Shown here piece by piece: positions 46,971-58,100 of a stretch of 64,000 bases of DNA. Source of the DNA: Persicobacter psychrovividus (lineage in GTDB: Bacteria > Bacteroidota > Bacteroidia > Cytophagales > Cyclobacteriaceae); contig NZ_AP025297.1 of the NCBI RefSeq assembly GCF_036492425.1, positions 1 to 64,000 on the forward strand, given 5' to 3'. Numbering within the stretch: position 1 is the stretch's first letter; every line of letters begins with the position of its first letter. The notes under the pieces were generated by a model. The model had not been told where the DNA came from and ran no database searches. It saw nothing but the letters and a program-made list of their open reading frames with translations. The position numbers were made by a program, and so were the translations under genes.

Positions 46971-49900
46971 TCAAGAGGTTTTCGCAGGTTTTTTCTTGTA
47001 TTCGGCAGGGCTAATGCCAAAAGTCTTTTTAAAAGCTCGGAAAAACTGTAGTCGATTGCCATAGCCAACCTTTTCAAATACTTCATTGATGGGCAATTTC
47101 TCTTCCAAAAGCTGAGTTGCCAATTGCATTCTTTTTTCAGTGATGTATTGAAGTGGCGTGCAGTTGGCTTGTTCTTTTACCAATTTATGCAAATGAGATT
47201 TACTGATATTCATTTGCTCAGCCCATGTGTCAAGGGTTAAAGTCGCATCGTCGAAATGCTTGTTTGGATATTCGAACAGCGGAAATTCCCCACTTGCAGG
47301 AAGGGGGATTTTTTCTTTTTGACTTGAAGTTTGCTGGGCGGCCTTATTTTTAAGCAGGGAGGCCACTCGGATTTTCAGATGCTTGGGATGGAAGGGTTTC
47401 GGAATAAAGGAATCAACGCCTATCTCCAAAGCGGCCATACGGATTTCATCCTCCTTCTTGTCAGAGAGCTGTATAATCGGGATGGCATTTGTTTTATGAT
47501 GATTTTTTATTTTTTTAATGGTTCGATGAATGATTTTATCATTATGATTGGTGTCGAAAATGATCAAATCAACGGTTTTGTGGGTGAAAAATTCAAGCAC
47601 TTCTTCGGGGATCACTCGGCGATACAGGCTGCAATCAAGCCCGATAATCTCTTTGACCAACAATAAAATATCATTGGAAGGGGTGATGAGCAACACTTTT
47701 TTATCGCCACTGCCTTTAAAATCATTTTGTATTCCAATAAATGGCTGAATGACATTAAATTCTTCAGGGTCAAACTTTTCACTAAACGCTTGTTCCTCCC
47801 CATTAATGTCTTTTTCTGTGGCGAATTCCAGGCAAATCTTCAAATGCGAGTCCGTAAAATCTATATTCGCTTTCCCTCTGTTTCTGCTCGCCAGATTGTT
47901 GATCAAATCATAGGTGTGTCCCTGAGGTCTGAGGTGCTTTTTTATTTCGCTGTTCAGCGTTGCGATGCCTACTTCAAAGCCAATTTTGACCATATCTTCA
48001 ACCATTTCAAGTTGGATAGCGATATTCATCACTTGTTGCTGATGCTTAATGACCTCACTGATAATTTTAAACGTGATTCTGCGCAACAGCTTCTCATTGG
48101 TATAGCCAACAGCGGAGGCGCTGAGCTGCAAATTAAAGAATAAATGCGGCAGATGGGTAAAGGAGCAAATGACCTCATTCAGGACGGTGGAAAAATCTGT
48201 CCAGTGCTGATGAACCACCAGGGTTTCCCGTTTCAGCTCACGCCTTTCCTCCAGTTCAAGGTAAATATTCTTTAACAGCTTTGTGTTTTCCAGAATGGAA
48301 TTGATGATTCGTTGATTCGCAGGAATATGGTTTTTATCATGCAGGATAGTTGCCGCAGGAAGCAGTAAACTGACAGGTTCCTTCACCTCATCAATAATAC
48401 TGCGGTACATATTGACCATCTCGTCGATGGATTTTTGCTGCGCAGCATCTTCGGATAGTTTCAATCGTTCTTCGCCCTTTTTACGCTCCAGGGAAGCGAA
48501 GAGATAAATCCCCGAAATACTTGAAAACAGAACCAACAGCCCATAGATCACCTTTGCAAGTGGGGTGCTGTACCAAGGAGGTTGCACATCGATTTTCAGA
48601 TGCGTACTCACCGATGACTGCGGACTGCTCTGTCGGTATGCTTTGATCACAAGGTCATATTTTCCTGCGGGTAAATTGGTGTATCTAATGGTATTGGTCG
48701 AGGTGGAAGTATAGCTATTTTCCAGTCCTTTGAGGGTGTACTCAAACCGGAAGTCATGATAGAGCATATTGAAAATAGGCACCTGAAAATTAACTGAAAA
48801 CGAACGTTCCTCGAATGGAAGTTCGATGGCGGGGGTGTTGGGTTGTAAATGGTAGGTGGTATCCTGAGTGCTGAGGTTTAGCACCTGTAAGTGGAATTTC
48901 GGATTCTTTTTCTTTTGTATTTCTGAAGGAAAAAACTGTTCAATGCCTTTAGACCCTGCGGCAAGCACCCCAAAAGTTCGGTTGTAGGCAATGGCACCAT
49001 CATTAAACTCAACATTGTATATACCATCTTCATGAGTATAGTTCTGAATGGCATGGGATTCAAGATCAATAACTGAAATACCCGTGTTGGTGGTCACCCA
49101 GGCTTGCTGATCATCGTCGAGGGTTACCGCATGAATATTATTATTATCGAGCCCATTGGATTTATTGTAGATCTGATCCTCAAAAAATTCCAATCCGTTG
49201 AATCGAATGATATAAAGGCCATTGGTTGTGGCCAGCAGCAACTGCCCAGTAAGCGGGTTGAGTTTAATCTGAATAACGTCGAGGTAATTGTTCGCTCCAA
49301 TGTAATTGTTAGTCATCTGATGTTTCAGTGCATTATAGCGAAAGATGCCATTACCGCGGGTAGCAATCCAATAAATGTTCGGTTTTTCCTCGATAATACT
49401 GTATACCACAGTATTTGTCAATCCTTGCGCTTGGGCAATTTGTTCTACTTTATCAACCGTAAACTGATGCCCCTTTTGGGATATTTTCAGGTGAAAGACG
49501 CCCTTACCGCTTGTGCCAAGCCACAAATCGCCACGGAAATCCTCCGTAATTGCATAGACATGACCAATTTTTTGAAGGAGGCCTTCATCTTCTTTGGAAA
49601 AGGAAAAATCTTCAGGGAAACGATATTTACGTCCATTAGGAGCGTACATTAGCATGCCCGGGCTGTCGGTGCCCACCCAAAGATTTTGGTGTTGGTCTTT
49701 GAGCATTTTTAGGGTTTTCTCATCGCCCGTGGCGATACTTTTCATCGGTGTATCTTCTTTGAAAACCTTGATTCCATCGTTATTAGTGCCCAGAAATAGG
49801 TTTTTCCCATCCACTAAAATGGCGCGCGTGGAGTGGTTGAGGGCTTGCTGATGATCTAAATAATTGAAAGCATAGGGAGAGTTATTGACAATATAAAGCC

Positions 49901-50918
49901 CATCGCCATCGGTAGAAACCAGCAGGATATTCCTGTTCACCTCACGTACTTCCCATATTTTTGCCTTAATATGCCTGATTTGATCCAGGCATTTGGTCAT
50001 GTTTCTTACTTTCCATTCACCTGTAGTCAACAAGCATTGTTTTAGTTCTCCTTGATCACTGCCAATCCAAAAACCATTTTGTGACCGGTTAATCGTCGAA
50101 GTATTTCCTATTCCCGAAATAATTTGGTTTTGATTCGTTTCGCAATTATAAATTTGCAGCTGATGATTTTTCAGTTGCCGTATAAGTATAGTGCTATTAT
50201 TAAAGTTGAGGAGTTTCTCGTAAGAACTTTGACCATGAAGGAAAACGTCATCAATTTTTTCCACATGCTGACCAAGGCTTAAAATGGTCAGCTTTTGTTT
50301 TTCCTGATCAAACAAGTAAAGTAAATTTTTTCGCACCATAAAGGTGTACTGATCGGAGAGGTCGTATTGCCCCAGCTTTTGCTTGGGCAAAATCAGTTCA
50401 AATAGATCTCTTTTCGGATTATATCGGCCAATTCCCCAAGAGGCAATGCTCAGCCAAATATCCTTGCCTGCCCTGAAGAACTTCATTTTGGTTTCATCGA
50501 AAGCGGGGATTGGCAATTGCTGAAGGTAATTCTTTGCCTCTCCATTGGCGGTGTTGATACAGCTTACTCCTCGTTTGGTCAGAAGCCATAAATGCTTATC
50601 CCCAGGTTGGGGAGGAAGAATTCTTACGATAATATTATTGGGTATCGAGTAGGGGTTATCGTGATTGAAAGTAAAGGTGGTAAGCCGTTTTTCCGTGAAT
50701 TTATTCAGCCCATCCCAAGTTCCCAGCCAAATGTTACCGTTCGGATCGATGACCGAAGAAGTGATGGCGGCATTTGAAATCCCATTGGTCTTATTGATGT
50801 TGAACGATGGGAAATTTTGGGTAAATTTCAGACTTTGTGCCTTTGTTTCAAATACTATTATTTGAAAAAGTACGATAAATAGGTTGATAATCAATTTTTT
50901 ATGATTGAAAAATTTCAT
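46971..50918 (-). CDS. HTCS-type PUL regulator with degenerate kinase and receiver
   Basis: 1315 residues. Signal peptide (about 1-27), two seven-bladed reg_prop propellers (about 35-690, repeats such as ITSSVIDPNGNIWLGTWDGL), Y_Y_Y domain (about 715-785, GLENSYTSTSTNTIRYTNLP), one membrane helix (about 792-812) and a kinase-like region 816-1040. In the latter the H-box reads YRSIIDEVKEPVSLLLP, with Asp at the place of the phosphorylated His (near 843), and the N-box reads FKIISEVIKH without Asn; glycine boxes are not visible. The receiver-like region 1073-1195 keeps Asp1122 and Lys1174 but has LITPSND in place of the acidic pair. The AraC HTH at 1225-1312 is intact. It is divergent from the PUL2 operon and presumably activates it. 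Confidence 0.88.
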   Translation of the reverse strand: MKFFNHKKLIINLFIVLFQIIVFETKAQSLKFTQNFPSFNINKTNGISNAAITSSVIDPNGNIWLGTWDGLNKFTEKRLTTFTFNHDNPYSIPNNIIVRILPPQPGDKHLWLLTKRGVSCINTANGEAKNYLQQLPIPAFDETKMKFFRAGKDIWLSIASWGIGRYNPKRDLFELILPKQKLGQYDLSDQYTFMVRKNLLYLFDQEKQKLTILSLGQHVEKIDDVFLHGQSSYEKLLNFNNSTILIRQLKNHQLQIYNCETNQNQIISGIGNTSTINRSQNGFWIGSDQGELKQCLLTTGEWKVRNMTKCLDQIRHIKAKIWEVREVNRNILLVSTDGDGLYIVNNSPYAFNYLDHQQALNHSTRAILVDGKNLFLGTNNDGIKVFKEDTPMKSIATGDEKTLKMLKDQHQNLWVGTDSPGMLMYAPNGRKYRFPEDFSFSKEDEGLLQKIGHVYAITEDFRGDLWLGTSGKGVFHLKISQKGHQFTVDKVEQIAQAQGLTNTVVYSIIEEKPNIYWIATRGNGIFRYNALKHQMTNNYIGANNYLDVIQIKLNPLTGQLLLATTNGLYIIRFNGLEFFEDQIYNKSNGLDNNNIHAVTLDDDQQAWVTTNTGISVIDLESHAIQNYTHEDGIYNVEFNDGAIAYNRTFGVLAAGSKGIEQFFPSEIQKKKNPKFHLQVLNLSTQDTTYHLQPNTPAIELPFEERSFSVNFQVPIFNMLYHDFRFEYTLKGLENSYTSTSTNTIRYTNLPAGKYDLVIKAYRQSSPQSSVSTHLKIDVQPPWYSTPLAKVIYGLLVLFSSISGIYLFASLERKKGEERLKLSEDAAQQKSIDEMVNMYRSIIDEVKEPVSLLLPAATILHDKNHIPANQRIINSILENTKLLKNIYLELEERRELKRETLVVHQHWTDFSTVLNEVICSFTHLPHLFFNLQLSASAVGYTNEKLLRRITFKIISEVIKHQQQVMNIAIQLEMVEDMVKIGFEVGIATLNSEIKKHLRPQGHTYDLINNLASRNRGKANIDFTDSHLKICLEFATEKDINGEEQAFSEKFDPEEFNVIQPFIGIQNDFKGSGDKKVLLITPSNDILLLVKEIIGLDCSLYRRVIPEEVLEFFTHKTVDLIIFDTNHNDKIIHRTIKKIKNHHKTNAIPIIQLSDKKEDEIRMAALEIGVDSFIPKPFHPKHLKIRVASLLKNKAAQQTSSQKEKIPLPASGEFPLFEYPNKHFDDATLTLDTWAEQMNISKSHLHKLVKEQANCTPLQYITEKRMQLATQLLEEKLPINEVFEKVGYGNRLQFFRAFKKTFGISPAEYKKKPAKTS

Positions 50919-51044
50919 ATCCTATGATGTAAATTCGAAAAACTAAATCGTATAATATGATGCAAAAGTAATAGGATTTGTCGTGTGAGCAATAGATTGA
51001 CCGCTGATATTGCTGAAAATTTTTTAAGACACAAAAGTAACGAC
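50919..51044. promoter_or_regulatory. Divergent promoter region between HTCS and GH130 genes
   Basis: The only spacer between the minus-strand regulator and the plus-strand operon. It must carry both promoters and probably the AraC-domain binding site. I cannot identify the direct repeats with confidence. It includes an open frame from GTG 50985 that would extend GH130 by 20 residues. Confidence 0.4.
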
Positions 51045-52091
51045 ATGGATATTGCGAAGAGAGAAAAACAAAATCCACTTTTAGGACCAAATGACTTCAC
51101 ACCACTTTTAGAGAACAGTAAAATTGAGTGTCTATTAAATCCGGGGGTGTTTGAATTTGACGGAAAAGTTGGCTTGTTGTTAAGAGTTGCTGAACGGCCA
51201 CAGCAGAGAGAAGGAGAAATATCGTTCCCTGTTTTAAATGAAGAAAACAAGATTGAAATCTTAACTTTTCCTACTGACCATCCAGAAATTGACCTCACCG
51301 ACCCACGGGTAATATTATACCAGGGCAAAAATTACTTGACCACCCTCTCTTATTTACTTCCTGTTTTCAGTGAGGATGGCATCAATTTTAAGGCGGATCC
51401 AGCCTTCCCTGCGGTATTGCCGAGTGGAGCAGATGAGGCTTTTGGTATTGAAGATTGCCGAGTTTGTTTCATGGAAGGGAAGTACCACCTGACCTTCACA
51501 AAGGTAAGTTCCACGGGTGTGGGCGTAGGATATATGACCACCTCCGACTGGAAAAATTTTGACCGACACGGCATGATTCTGCCAGCTCATAATAAAGATT
51601 GTGCAATTTTTACGGAAAAAGTGGGGGAGAAATATTACCTCCTGCACCGACCAAGCAGTCCTGAAATTGGCGGCAACTATATCTGGACCGCAGAATCCAT
51701 GGATCTTTTGCACTGGGGAAATCATAAATGCATTGCACAGACGAGAAAAGGCATGTGGGATGAAACCCGCATTGGTGCAGGTGCCGCCCCAATCAAAACG
51801 GCAGAAGGCTGGCTGGAGATTTACCATGGTGCCAATGCCGATCACCGTTACTGTTTAGGTGCGTTGTTATTGGATTTAAACGATCCCACCAAGGTGTTGG
51901 CACGTTCTACAACGCCTATCATGGAGCCTGTGGCGGAATATGAGTGCACCGGATTTTTCGGAAACGTGGTTTTCACCAATGGGCACCTTGTTGAAGGGGA
52001 TAAATTAATCATGTATTATGGCGCCAGCGATGAGGTGGTGTGTCGTGCAGAATTTTCTATTGATCAGATTTTGAATTCGCTTAAAGACTAA
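51045..52091 (+). CDS. GH130 family beta-mannoside phosphorylase (putative)
   Basis: 348 residues from the ATG at 51045; a GTG at 50985 is an alternative start. Five-bladed beta-propeller of the GH130 type: NPLLGPNDFTP, CLLNPGVFEFDGKVGLLLRVAE, the catalytic block IEDCRVCFMEGKYHLTFTKV (with the family Asp), HNKDCAIF, WDETRIGAGAAPIKTAEGWLEIYHG, LLDLNDPTKVLARS and NVVFTNG. GH130 enzymes use phosphate to cleave beta-mannosides and give mannose 1-phosphate; some members are hydrolases. There is no signal peptide, so it acts in the cytoplasm on an oligosaccharide brought in by the next gene. It leads the PUL2 operon. Confidence 0.9.
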   Translation: MDIAKREKQNPLLGPNDFTPLLENSKIECLLNPGVFEFDGKVGLLLRVAERPQQREGEISFPVLNEENKIEILTFPTDHPEIDLTDPRVILYQGKNYLTTLSYLLPVFSEDGINFKADPAFPAVLPSGADEAFGIEDCRVCFMEGKYHLTFTKVSSTGVGVGYMTTSDWKNFDRHGMILPAHNKDCAIFTEKVGEKYYLLHRPSSPEIGGNYIWTAESMDLLHWGNHKCIAQTRKGMWDETRIGAGAAPIKTAEGWLEIYHGANADHRYCLGALLLDLNDPTKVLARSTTPIMEPVAEYECTGFFGNVVFTNGHLVEGDKLIMYYGASDEVVCRAEFSIDQILNSLKD

Positions 52092-52095
52092 TCTG

Positions 52096-53376
52096 ATGAA
52101 AGAAAAGATCTTGAACGAATGGAAGGCCTTTAAGAGCCTTCCAAAACAAGTACGCGTATTGCTTGAAACCAATATGATGTACGCTTTTGTATTGCCGATT
52201 GTAGAGCTTTTTGTGGGGGCTTATATCATGAGGAGCTCCTCGAATCCTACTTTGGTGATCAAATATCAAATGGCCTTGTACACGGGAATTCCCATCACTT
52301 TTTTGCTGAATGGGTATCTTCTCCGTTATGTGGATATTAGGAAATTGTATTCAGTAGGGATGTTGCTCAGTGGGGTTTCCATGACCGTCATGATGCAATT
52401 GAAAGAAATGAATACCACTGGCATTATGATGGCCGGTTTGATTATGGGTTGTTCCTATGGATTGTTTTGGTCCAACAGGGACTTTCTGGCCCTTGAAACC
52501 ACCAACGACGACAACAGAAACTACTATTATGGGATTGAGACCTTTTTCTATACCATTTGTTTTATTGTTGTTCCAGCGGTAATTGGTGCATTTTTAGGGC
52601 AAGCAGAGCAGGGCTTGCTTGGAAGTATTGATATTCAGACTGGTTATCACCTGGTTACAGGTCTGGTATTCATATTGACAATCATTGCAAGTATTGTGAT
52701 TCACGCTGATAAGTTCCACAACCCCAAGCAAAAGCGGTTCATTTATTTTAAATTTGAGAAGCTCTGGAACAAGCTGTTATTGCTTTCTGGCTTAAAGGGT
52801 TTGGTGCAGGGATATTTGGTGACGGCTCCTGCAATTTTGATCATGAAACTTTTGGGCGATGAGAGTACATTAGGTACTGTACAGGCTTTCAGTGGGATTG
52901 CCACGGCTATTTTGCTGTATTATTTGGGCAGAAAAACCAAACCCAAACACCGTTTGATCATCCTTAGCGTTGGAATTATGATCTTCTTAGTGGGGACACT
53001 TTTTAATGCTTACTGGTTTTCAGGCTTTGGGGTGATTGCTTTTGTATTGTGTAAAGTATTGTTCATGCCTTTGCATGATATTGCATATTTCCCTATTCAA
53101 ATGCGCGTTATCGATGTGGTTTCTGCCAAAGAGAAGCGTAACGAGTTTGCTTATATTTTTAATCATGAATTTGGCCTGTATATCGGGCGTATTTTTGGAC
53201 TTGGAATGTACATCGTTCTGGCCACCTATGTGTCAGAGAATTTTGCACTGAGATATGCCTTGGTGGTCGTTGCCGCAATTCAGGTATTGTCAATCCCAAT
53301 GGCAAAAAATATCATTAAAGATTCCAAGAGTTCCGATCAGGAAAAATTAGTTCAGTATGAAGAAGAGACTATTTAA
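52096..53376 (+). CDS. MFS transporter (probable oligosaccharide importer)
   Basis: 426 residues with about 12 membrane helices (MYAFVLPIVELFVGAYIM, MMAGLIMGCSYGLFW, FYTICFIVVPAVIGAFLG, VFILTIIASIVI). It has the DxR-type loop after helix 2 (YVDIRKLYSV). It starts 4 bp after the GH130 stop and overlaps the next gene by 20 bp, so it is firmly in the operon. Pairing with an intracellular GH130 phosphorylase suggests import of a short manno-oligosaccharide. The substrate cannot be read from sequence. Confidence 0.85.
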   Translation: MKEKILNEWKAFKSLPKQVRVLLETNMMYAFVLPIVELFVGAYIMRSSSNPTLVIKYQMALYTGIPITFLLNGYLLRYVDIRKLYSVGMLLSGVSMTVMMQLKEMNTTGIMMAGLIMGCSYGLFWSNRDFLALETTNDDNRNYYYGIETFFYTICFIVVPAVIGAFLGQAEQGLLGSIDIQTGYHLVTGLVFILTIIASIVIHADKFHNPKQKRFIYFKFEKLWNKLLLLSGLKGLVQGYLVTAPAILIMKLLGDESTLGTVQAFSGIATAILLYYLGRKTKPKHRLIILSVGIMIFLVGTLFNAYWFSGFGVIAFVLCKVLFMPLHDIAYFPIQMRVIDVVSAKEKRNEFAYIFNHEFGLYIGRIFGLGMYIVLATYVSENFALRYALVVVAAIQVLSIPMAKNIIKDSKSSDQEKLVQYEEETI

Positions 53377-55090
53377 TATTGTATTAGTCGCTGCAATTTT
53401 TGGTGGCATCACGGCTTGTAACAAAGCCGAGCAAGCCACACCTGTAGCACAAAAAGGCATTCACAAAGTGACTAAAATGCCACAGCATCCGAAGCCTTAC
53501 CATATGATTAACTGGAAGGAAAAGGCGCAGGATTTTGATAAATATGTTTACGACTGGCACGCCAAAGGGCCTTTCAAACCATTTATCTGGAAGGATACCT
53601 CGCACCGAAATATGGACCAGGATACTTATGGTTTATATACCGTAGTGGGAGATGTTCGCCAGGGGGGTAATAAAAATGGCGGAGAGTTTCATGAATCTCT
53701 TTGCTCGCTTGGATCATTGCTTGGAGCCGGATTGGTGGGCATCGACAAAACCCATCAGGACGGAAACAATTATGTTAAAATGGTGCAAAACTATTTTAAC
53801 TCCGATAATGGCTGGAACATCATGATGAACAATACCAGCCCTAAAATTGCACAATTAGGGGGCGGTTACGGTCGCGACTGGTGGTATGATGTATTCCCAA
53901 ATGTATTGTATTATGCCGTTGCTGATGTATTCCCTGGGGTAAACCACCAGGATCAGCTTTTGCATACCATTGCCAATCAGTTTTACAAAGCGGATTCCGT
54001 ACTGAACGGCGATTACGATTATTCTTATTTCGATTACTCGAAGATGAAGGGCTTCAAGACCCACATCCCTCATCAGCAAGATGCGGCGGCAGGACACGCT
54101 TATGTGTTACTAAACGCCTATCATAAATTTGGCAGCAAAAAATACCTCAAGGGAGCAGAGTCAGCCCTTCAGGCTTTACTTGCGCAAAAGGAAAGTCGCT
54201 TTTACGAAGTGCTGATGCCTTTTGGCGCTTTGGTAGCGGCCCGCCTGAATGCGGAAGAGGGAACGAATTACGATTATCAGCATATTCTTGACTGGACTTT
54301 TGATGGCTGTAAGGCCAAGGACGGACGTACAGGCTGGGGAATCGTGAATGAAAAATGGGGGAAATTTGATGTTGCCGGTTTGCAGGGAAGCCTCACAGAT
54401 GGCGGCGGATATATGTTCCTGATGAACACCATTGATATGGCCTGGCCATTAGTGCCTATGGTGCGCTACGACACCCGCTACGCCAATACCATTGGTAAAT
54501 ATATGCTGAATGCCACCAATGCAGCGCGTTTGTTCTATCCTTACGAGATGCCTGACAGTAACCAGTGGCTGCCGAAACGCAAAGAGATTTCCAACAATGT
54601 GATCGCTTACGAAGGGATCAAGAAGCATGATATGTACAATAAGAAATCGCTCAAAGGGGTAACACCGGTAGCATTGGGTGATGGACCAAACTGGCAGCTG
54701 AATCAGCCGGAAATTTCAATGTTCAGTATCTACGGATCAGCACATGCAGGAATTTACGGAGCGATTATCGAACAGACTGACGTGCCAGAGATTTTGAAAC
54801 TCAACTGTCTGGCGACTGATTTTTACCGGAACGATGCCTTCCCAACCTATCTGGTTTATAACCCTTATCAGCAGAGCAAAACAATAACCTACAATGCCAA
54901 GTCTGAAGGAGCGATTGATCTTTACGATGCGGTGAACCATACTTTGGTTGCTGAAAATATCAACGGGAAAGGGAAAGTGGCTTTGCCGGCTCAGGCATCC
55001 CGTGTACTTGTGGAGATTCCTCACGGACAAAAAATCACCAAACAAGGCAAGCATTATGTAGCAGGTAAAACTGTGGTAGCATTCATGTAA
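53357..55090 (+). CDS. Lipoprotein of an unrecognised family (possible alpha-helical-toroid CAZyme)
   Basis: 577 residues, lipobox FGGITAC. I do not recognise the family. Helix-rich blocks recur in order with a paralog at 62419-64000: LGAGLVGIDKT, GRDWWYDVFPNVLYYAVAD, AGHAYVLLNAYHKFGSKKYL, RLNAEEGTNYD, GWGIVNEKWGKFDVAGLQGS, DGGGYMFLMNTIDMAWPLVP and MVRYDTRYANTIGKYML. The pairs of helices with conserved Asp, Glu, Arg and Trp are like an (alpha/alpha)n toroid followed by a beta-sandwich (about 490-577), a layout common to lyases and glycosidases such as GH88, GH95 and heparinase-like enzymes. A catalytic role is inferred from this and from the PUL position. Its start overlaps the transporter gene. 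Confidence 0.85.
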   Translation: MKKRLFNIVLVAAIFGGITACNKAEQATPVAQKGIHKVTKMPQHPKPYHMINWKEKAQDFDKYVYDWHAKGPFKPFIWKDTSHRNMDQDTYGLYTVVGDVRQGGNKNGGEFHESLCSLGSLLGAGLVGIDKTHQDGNNYVKMVQNYFNSDNGWNIMMNNTSPKIAQLGGGYGRDWWYDVFPNVLYYAVADVFPGVNHQDQLLHTIANQFYKADSVLNGDYDYSYFDYSKMKGFKTHIPHQQDAAAGHAYVLLNAYHKFGSKKYLKGAESALQALLAQKESRFYEVLMPFGALVAARLNAEEGTNYDYQHILDWTFDGCKAKDGRTGWGIVNEKWGKFDVAGLQGSLTDGGGYMFLMNTIDMAWPLVPMVRYDTRYANTIGKYMLNATNAARLFYPYEMPDSNQWLPKRKEISNNVIAYEGIKKHDMYNKKSLKGVTPVALGDGPNWQLNQPEISMFSIYGSAHAGIYGAIIEQTDVPEILKLNCLATDFYRNDAFPTYLVYNPYQQSKTITYNAKSEGAIDLYDAVNHTLVAENINGKGKVALPAQASRVLVEIPHGQKITKQGKHYVAGKTVVAFM

Positions 55091-55102
55091 AATTTTAGAC
55101 TC

Positions 55103-58100
55103 ATGAAAAAACAATTATTTTTTGTAGCATTATTTATTGGACTTTTTTCACTCCAATCTTTTGCACAGAGCAAAACAGTCAGTGGAACCATCACTGACAA
55201 ATCCGGGGAGGGTCTCCCCGGTGTCAACATTATTTTAAAGGGAACAGATACCGGGACGATGTCCGACATGAATGGAGATTATCAGATCTCTGTCAATGGA
55301 AAGGACGCCCAGTTGCAGTTTACTTTTATTGGTTACAAACCACAAACAGAAACTGTGGGGGGCCGTTCCAAAATCGATGTTTCACTTTCTGAAAATGTGG
55401 AGCAATTGCAGGAAGTGGTAGTGGTTGGTTATGGTGTTCAGAAAAAATCAAGCCTGACAGGTGCGGTAAGTGAGGTGGGAAATGCCAAGCTTACGCAGGT
55501 ACCAACGCCAAGCCTTGACCAGGCCCTTCAGGGACGTGTTTCTGGTGTTAATGTAACCGCCAATACTGGGGCTCCTGGAGAAGGGGTATCGGTTCGTATT
55601 CGCGGGGTGGGTTCGATCAACAGTAACAACGACCCACTTTATATTGTGGATGGTGTTCCTACCAAAGATGCTTTTAACACGATCGCTCCTCAGGATATTG
55701 AAACGGTTTCTGTATTGAAGGATGCCGCTTCAGCAGCAATCTACGGATCACGTGCCAACAATGGGGTGATTTTGATTACGACCAAAAAAGGGAAAGCAGG
55801 GAAATCTTCGGTGTCTTTTACGGCCGAAACAGGTATCCAGCGCCCAAGCAATACCTTGGCAATGGCCAACCGCGACCAATATGCTGAAATGTATAACGAG
55901 GCTGCCCGTAATGATAATGAAGGCGTAACGGATCCGATCTTCATGCGAAAATTAATGACCCCTGAATATATCGCCCAACACCCAGATGTTGATCAGCAAA
56001 AGGAAATTTTCCGTCAGGGAATCATGATGAATTACAATATGAACGTTTCTGGTGGTACCGACAAACTGACTTACTCGGTGGGAGGAAACTACTTCCGTCA
56101 AGAGGGGATCATTCATAACAGTGATTTTGAAAAGTACAATGGTCGCATCAGTTTACAGTCGCACTTGAACGACCGCGTTAAGTTAGGCTTAAACTTCAAT
56201 GTTTTGCGCTCAACACAGGAAATGGTTGCGTCTTCAGGTGACGGACTTAATGGCGGCGGTGGCTCAGTGGTGAGATATGCCCTATTCCGCACACCAGGTA
56301 TTCCTGTTTATGATGAAAATGGGGATTATGTGGATATGCCTAAAGATCCAAACTTTTGGGGTGATGGCTATAACCCGGTAGGTGTTGCCAACAATGCCTA
56401 TAACAACAAGGTGATTAATCAGTATTTCGGGGATTTGAACCTGAGCATTGACTTGGGCCATGACTTGTTCTTCAGCTCAAAATTAGGACTGGACAACAAT
56501 TCTTATGAGCAACGCTCCTTCGATAAAACCTGGGGAACCAACGACCGAATCAACAACCCGAATACCTTGACGATTTTCAACGGCCGTTCCACAACGATCT
56601 CTTTCTCGAATACCCTTTCTTGGGACAAATCGATCGGAGACCATAACCTGAACTTGATGGCAGGGACAGAGGCTATTGATAATAATGGCTTCAACAACAA
56701 TGCCTCTCAAAAGGATTTTGCAGATCAGGACCTAAGCCTTGTTTATATGGGTAATGGCCGTGGGGAAGTCAGAGCTTTTGAATCCAAATACGGATACAGC
56801 CTCCTTTCATTCTTTGGCCGTGCCAATTACGATTACAATGGCAAATACCTGGCTTCAGCAACGATCCGTCAGGATGGATCTTCCCGCTTTGCACCTGAAA
56901 GCCGCTGGGGAACCTTCTACTCTGGTTCGTTGGGCTGGAGATTGGACAAAGAAGGCTTCATGCAACAGTTCTCAAAATTGGACATGTTGAAAATCCGTGC
57001 AGGTTACGGTAAAATTGGTAATCAGGATGTTGGCTATTATGCTTATTCAGATGCTTACGGACTGAACGTCAACTATCCTTTCGGGGGAACCAATACCAAT
57101 GGTTTGGCTTTGACAACTTTAGGCAACAGCAAAATTCAGTGGGAGTCGTCTCACCAACTGGATTTGGGGGTTGATTTCAAATTCTATGAAGGCAAAATCC
57201 ATGGTACTGTTGATTTCTTCAACAAAGTAACTTCCGACATGCTGACCAAAGAGTCTATCCCACCATCAAATGGTAATGCGAATCCTTCTTGGGTGAACAA
57301 CGGAAGTGTTTTGAACCGTGGTATTGAGCTGGAATTGGGAACCAATCAAAAAGTAGGTGACTTCACGTTCTTTGCAGATGCAAACGTAACCTTCCTTCAT
57401 AATGAGGTGCTTGACCTGGGCAACCCAATCTATGGTGGACGTATCGACAATGGGGTAAACATTACCAAAACAGAAGTTGGTTACCCTGTGGGTTCTTTCT
57501 TTGTTTATGAGATGGATGGGATCTTCCAGAATAAATCGGAAATTTTGACCTCAGCATTCCAGGGCAAAGATGTCAAACCTGGTGATGTCAAGTTTGTCGA
57601 TCGCAACGGGGATTCCAAAATTGATGAGAACGACCGCTACCATGCAGGTTCAGCAATTCCTAAGTTCACTTACGGATTGAACCTTGGCGCGGCTTACAAA
57701 AACTGGGATATGAATGCTTTCTTCCAGGGAGCAGGCGGGCATAAAATCTATTCTCAGATTAATACCGACATTGAAGGTTTTTACCGTCCGTTTAACGTTA
57801 CCAAGCGCTATTACGACGAGCGATGGACTGGCGAAGGCACAAGCAACACCCAGCCAAGAGCCTCATGGAAAGGCAAAGCCAACAATACTTTACCTTCGAC
57901 AAGATTCCTTGAGGATGGCGATTATTTAAGACTGAAAAACATTCAAATCGGCTATACTTTCCCTAAAGCAACATGTGAGAAAATGCACATCAGCCGCCTG
58001 AGAGTATATGCTTCTGCCAATAACCTTTTCACCATCACAAAATACTCAGGGCTTGATCCTGAAATGACCGTGAGCAGAAACAGTGCTTCGGAAGGCGATA

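Noticed and set aside
46814-47086. Minus-strand frame of 90 codons overlapping the end of the HTCS gene
   Set aside because: It runs out of frame through the HTCS AraC coding region and then antisense through the resolvase remnant; no domain is recognised.
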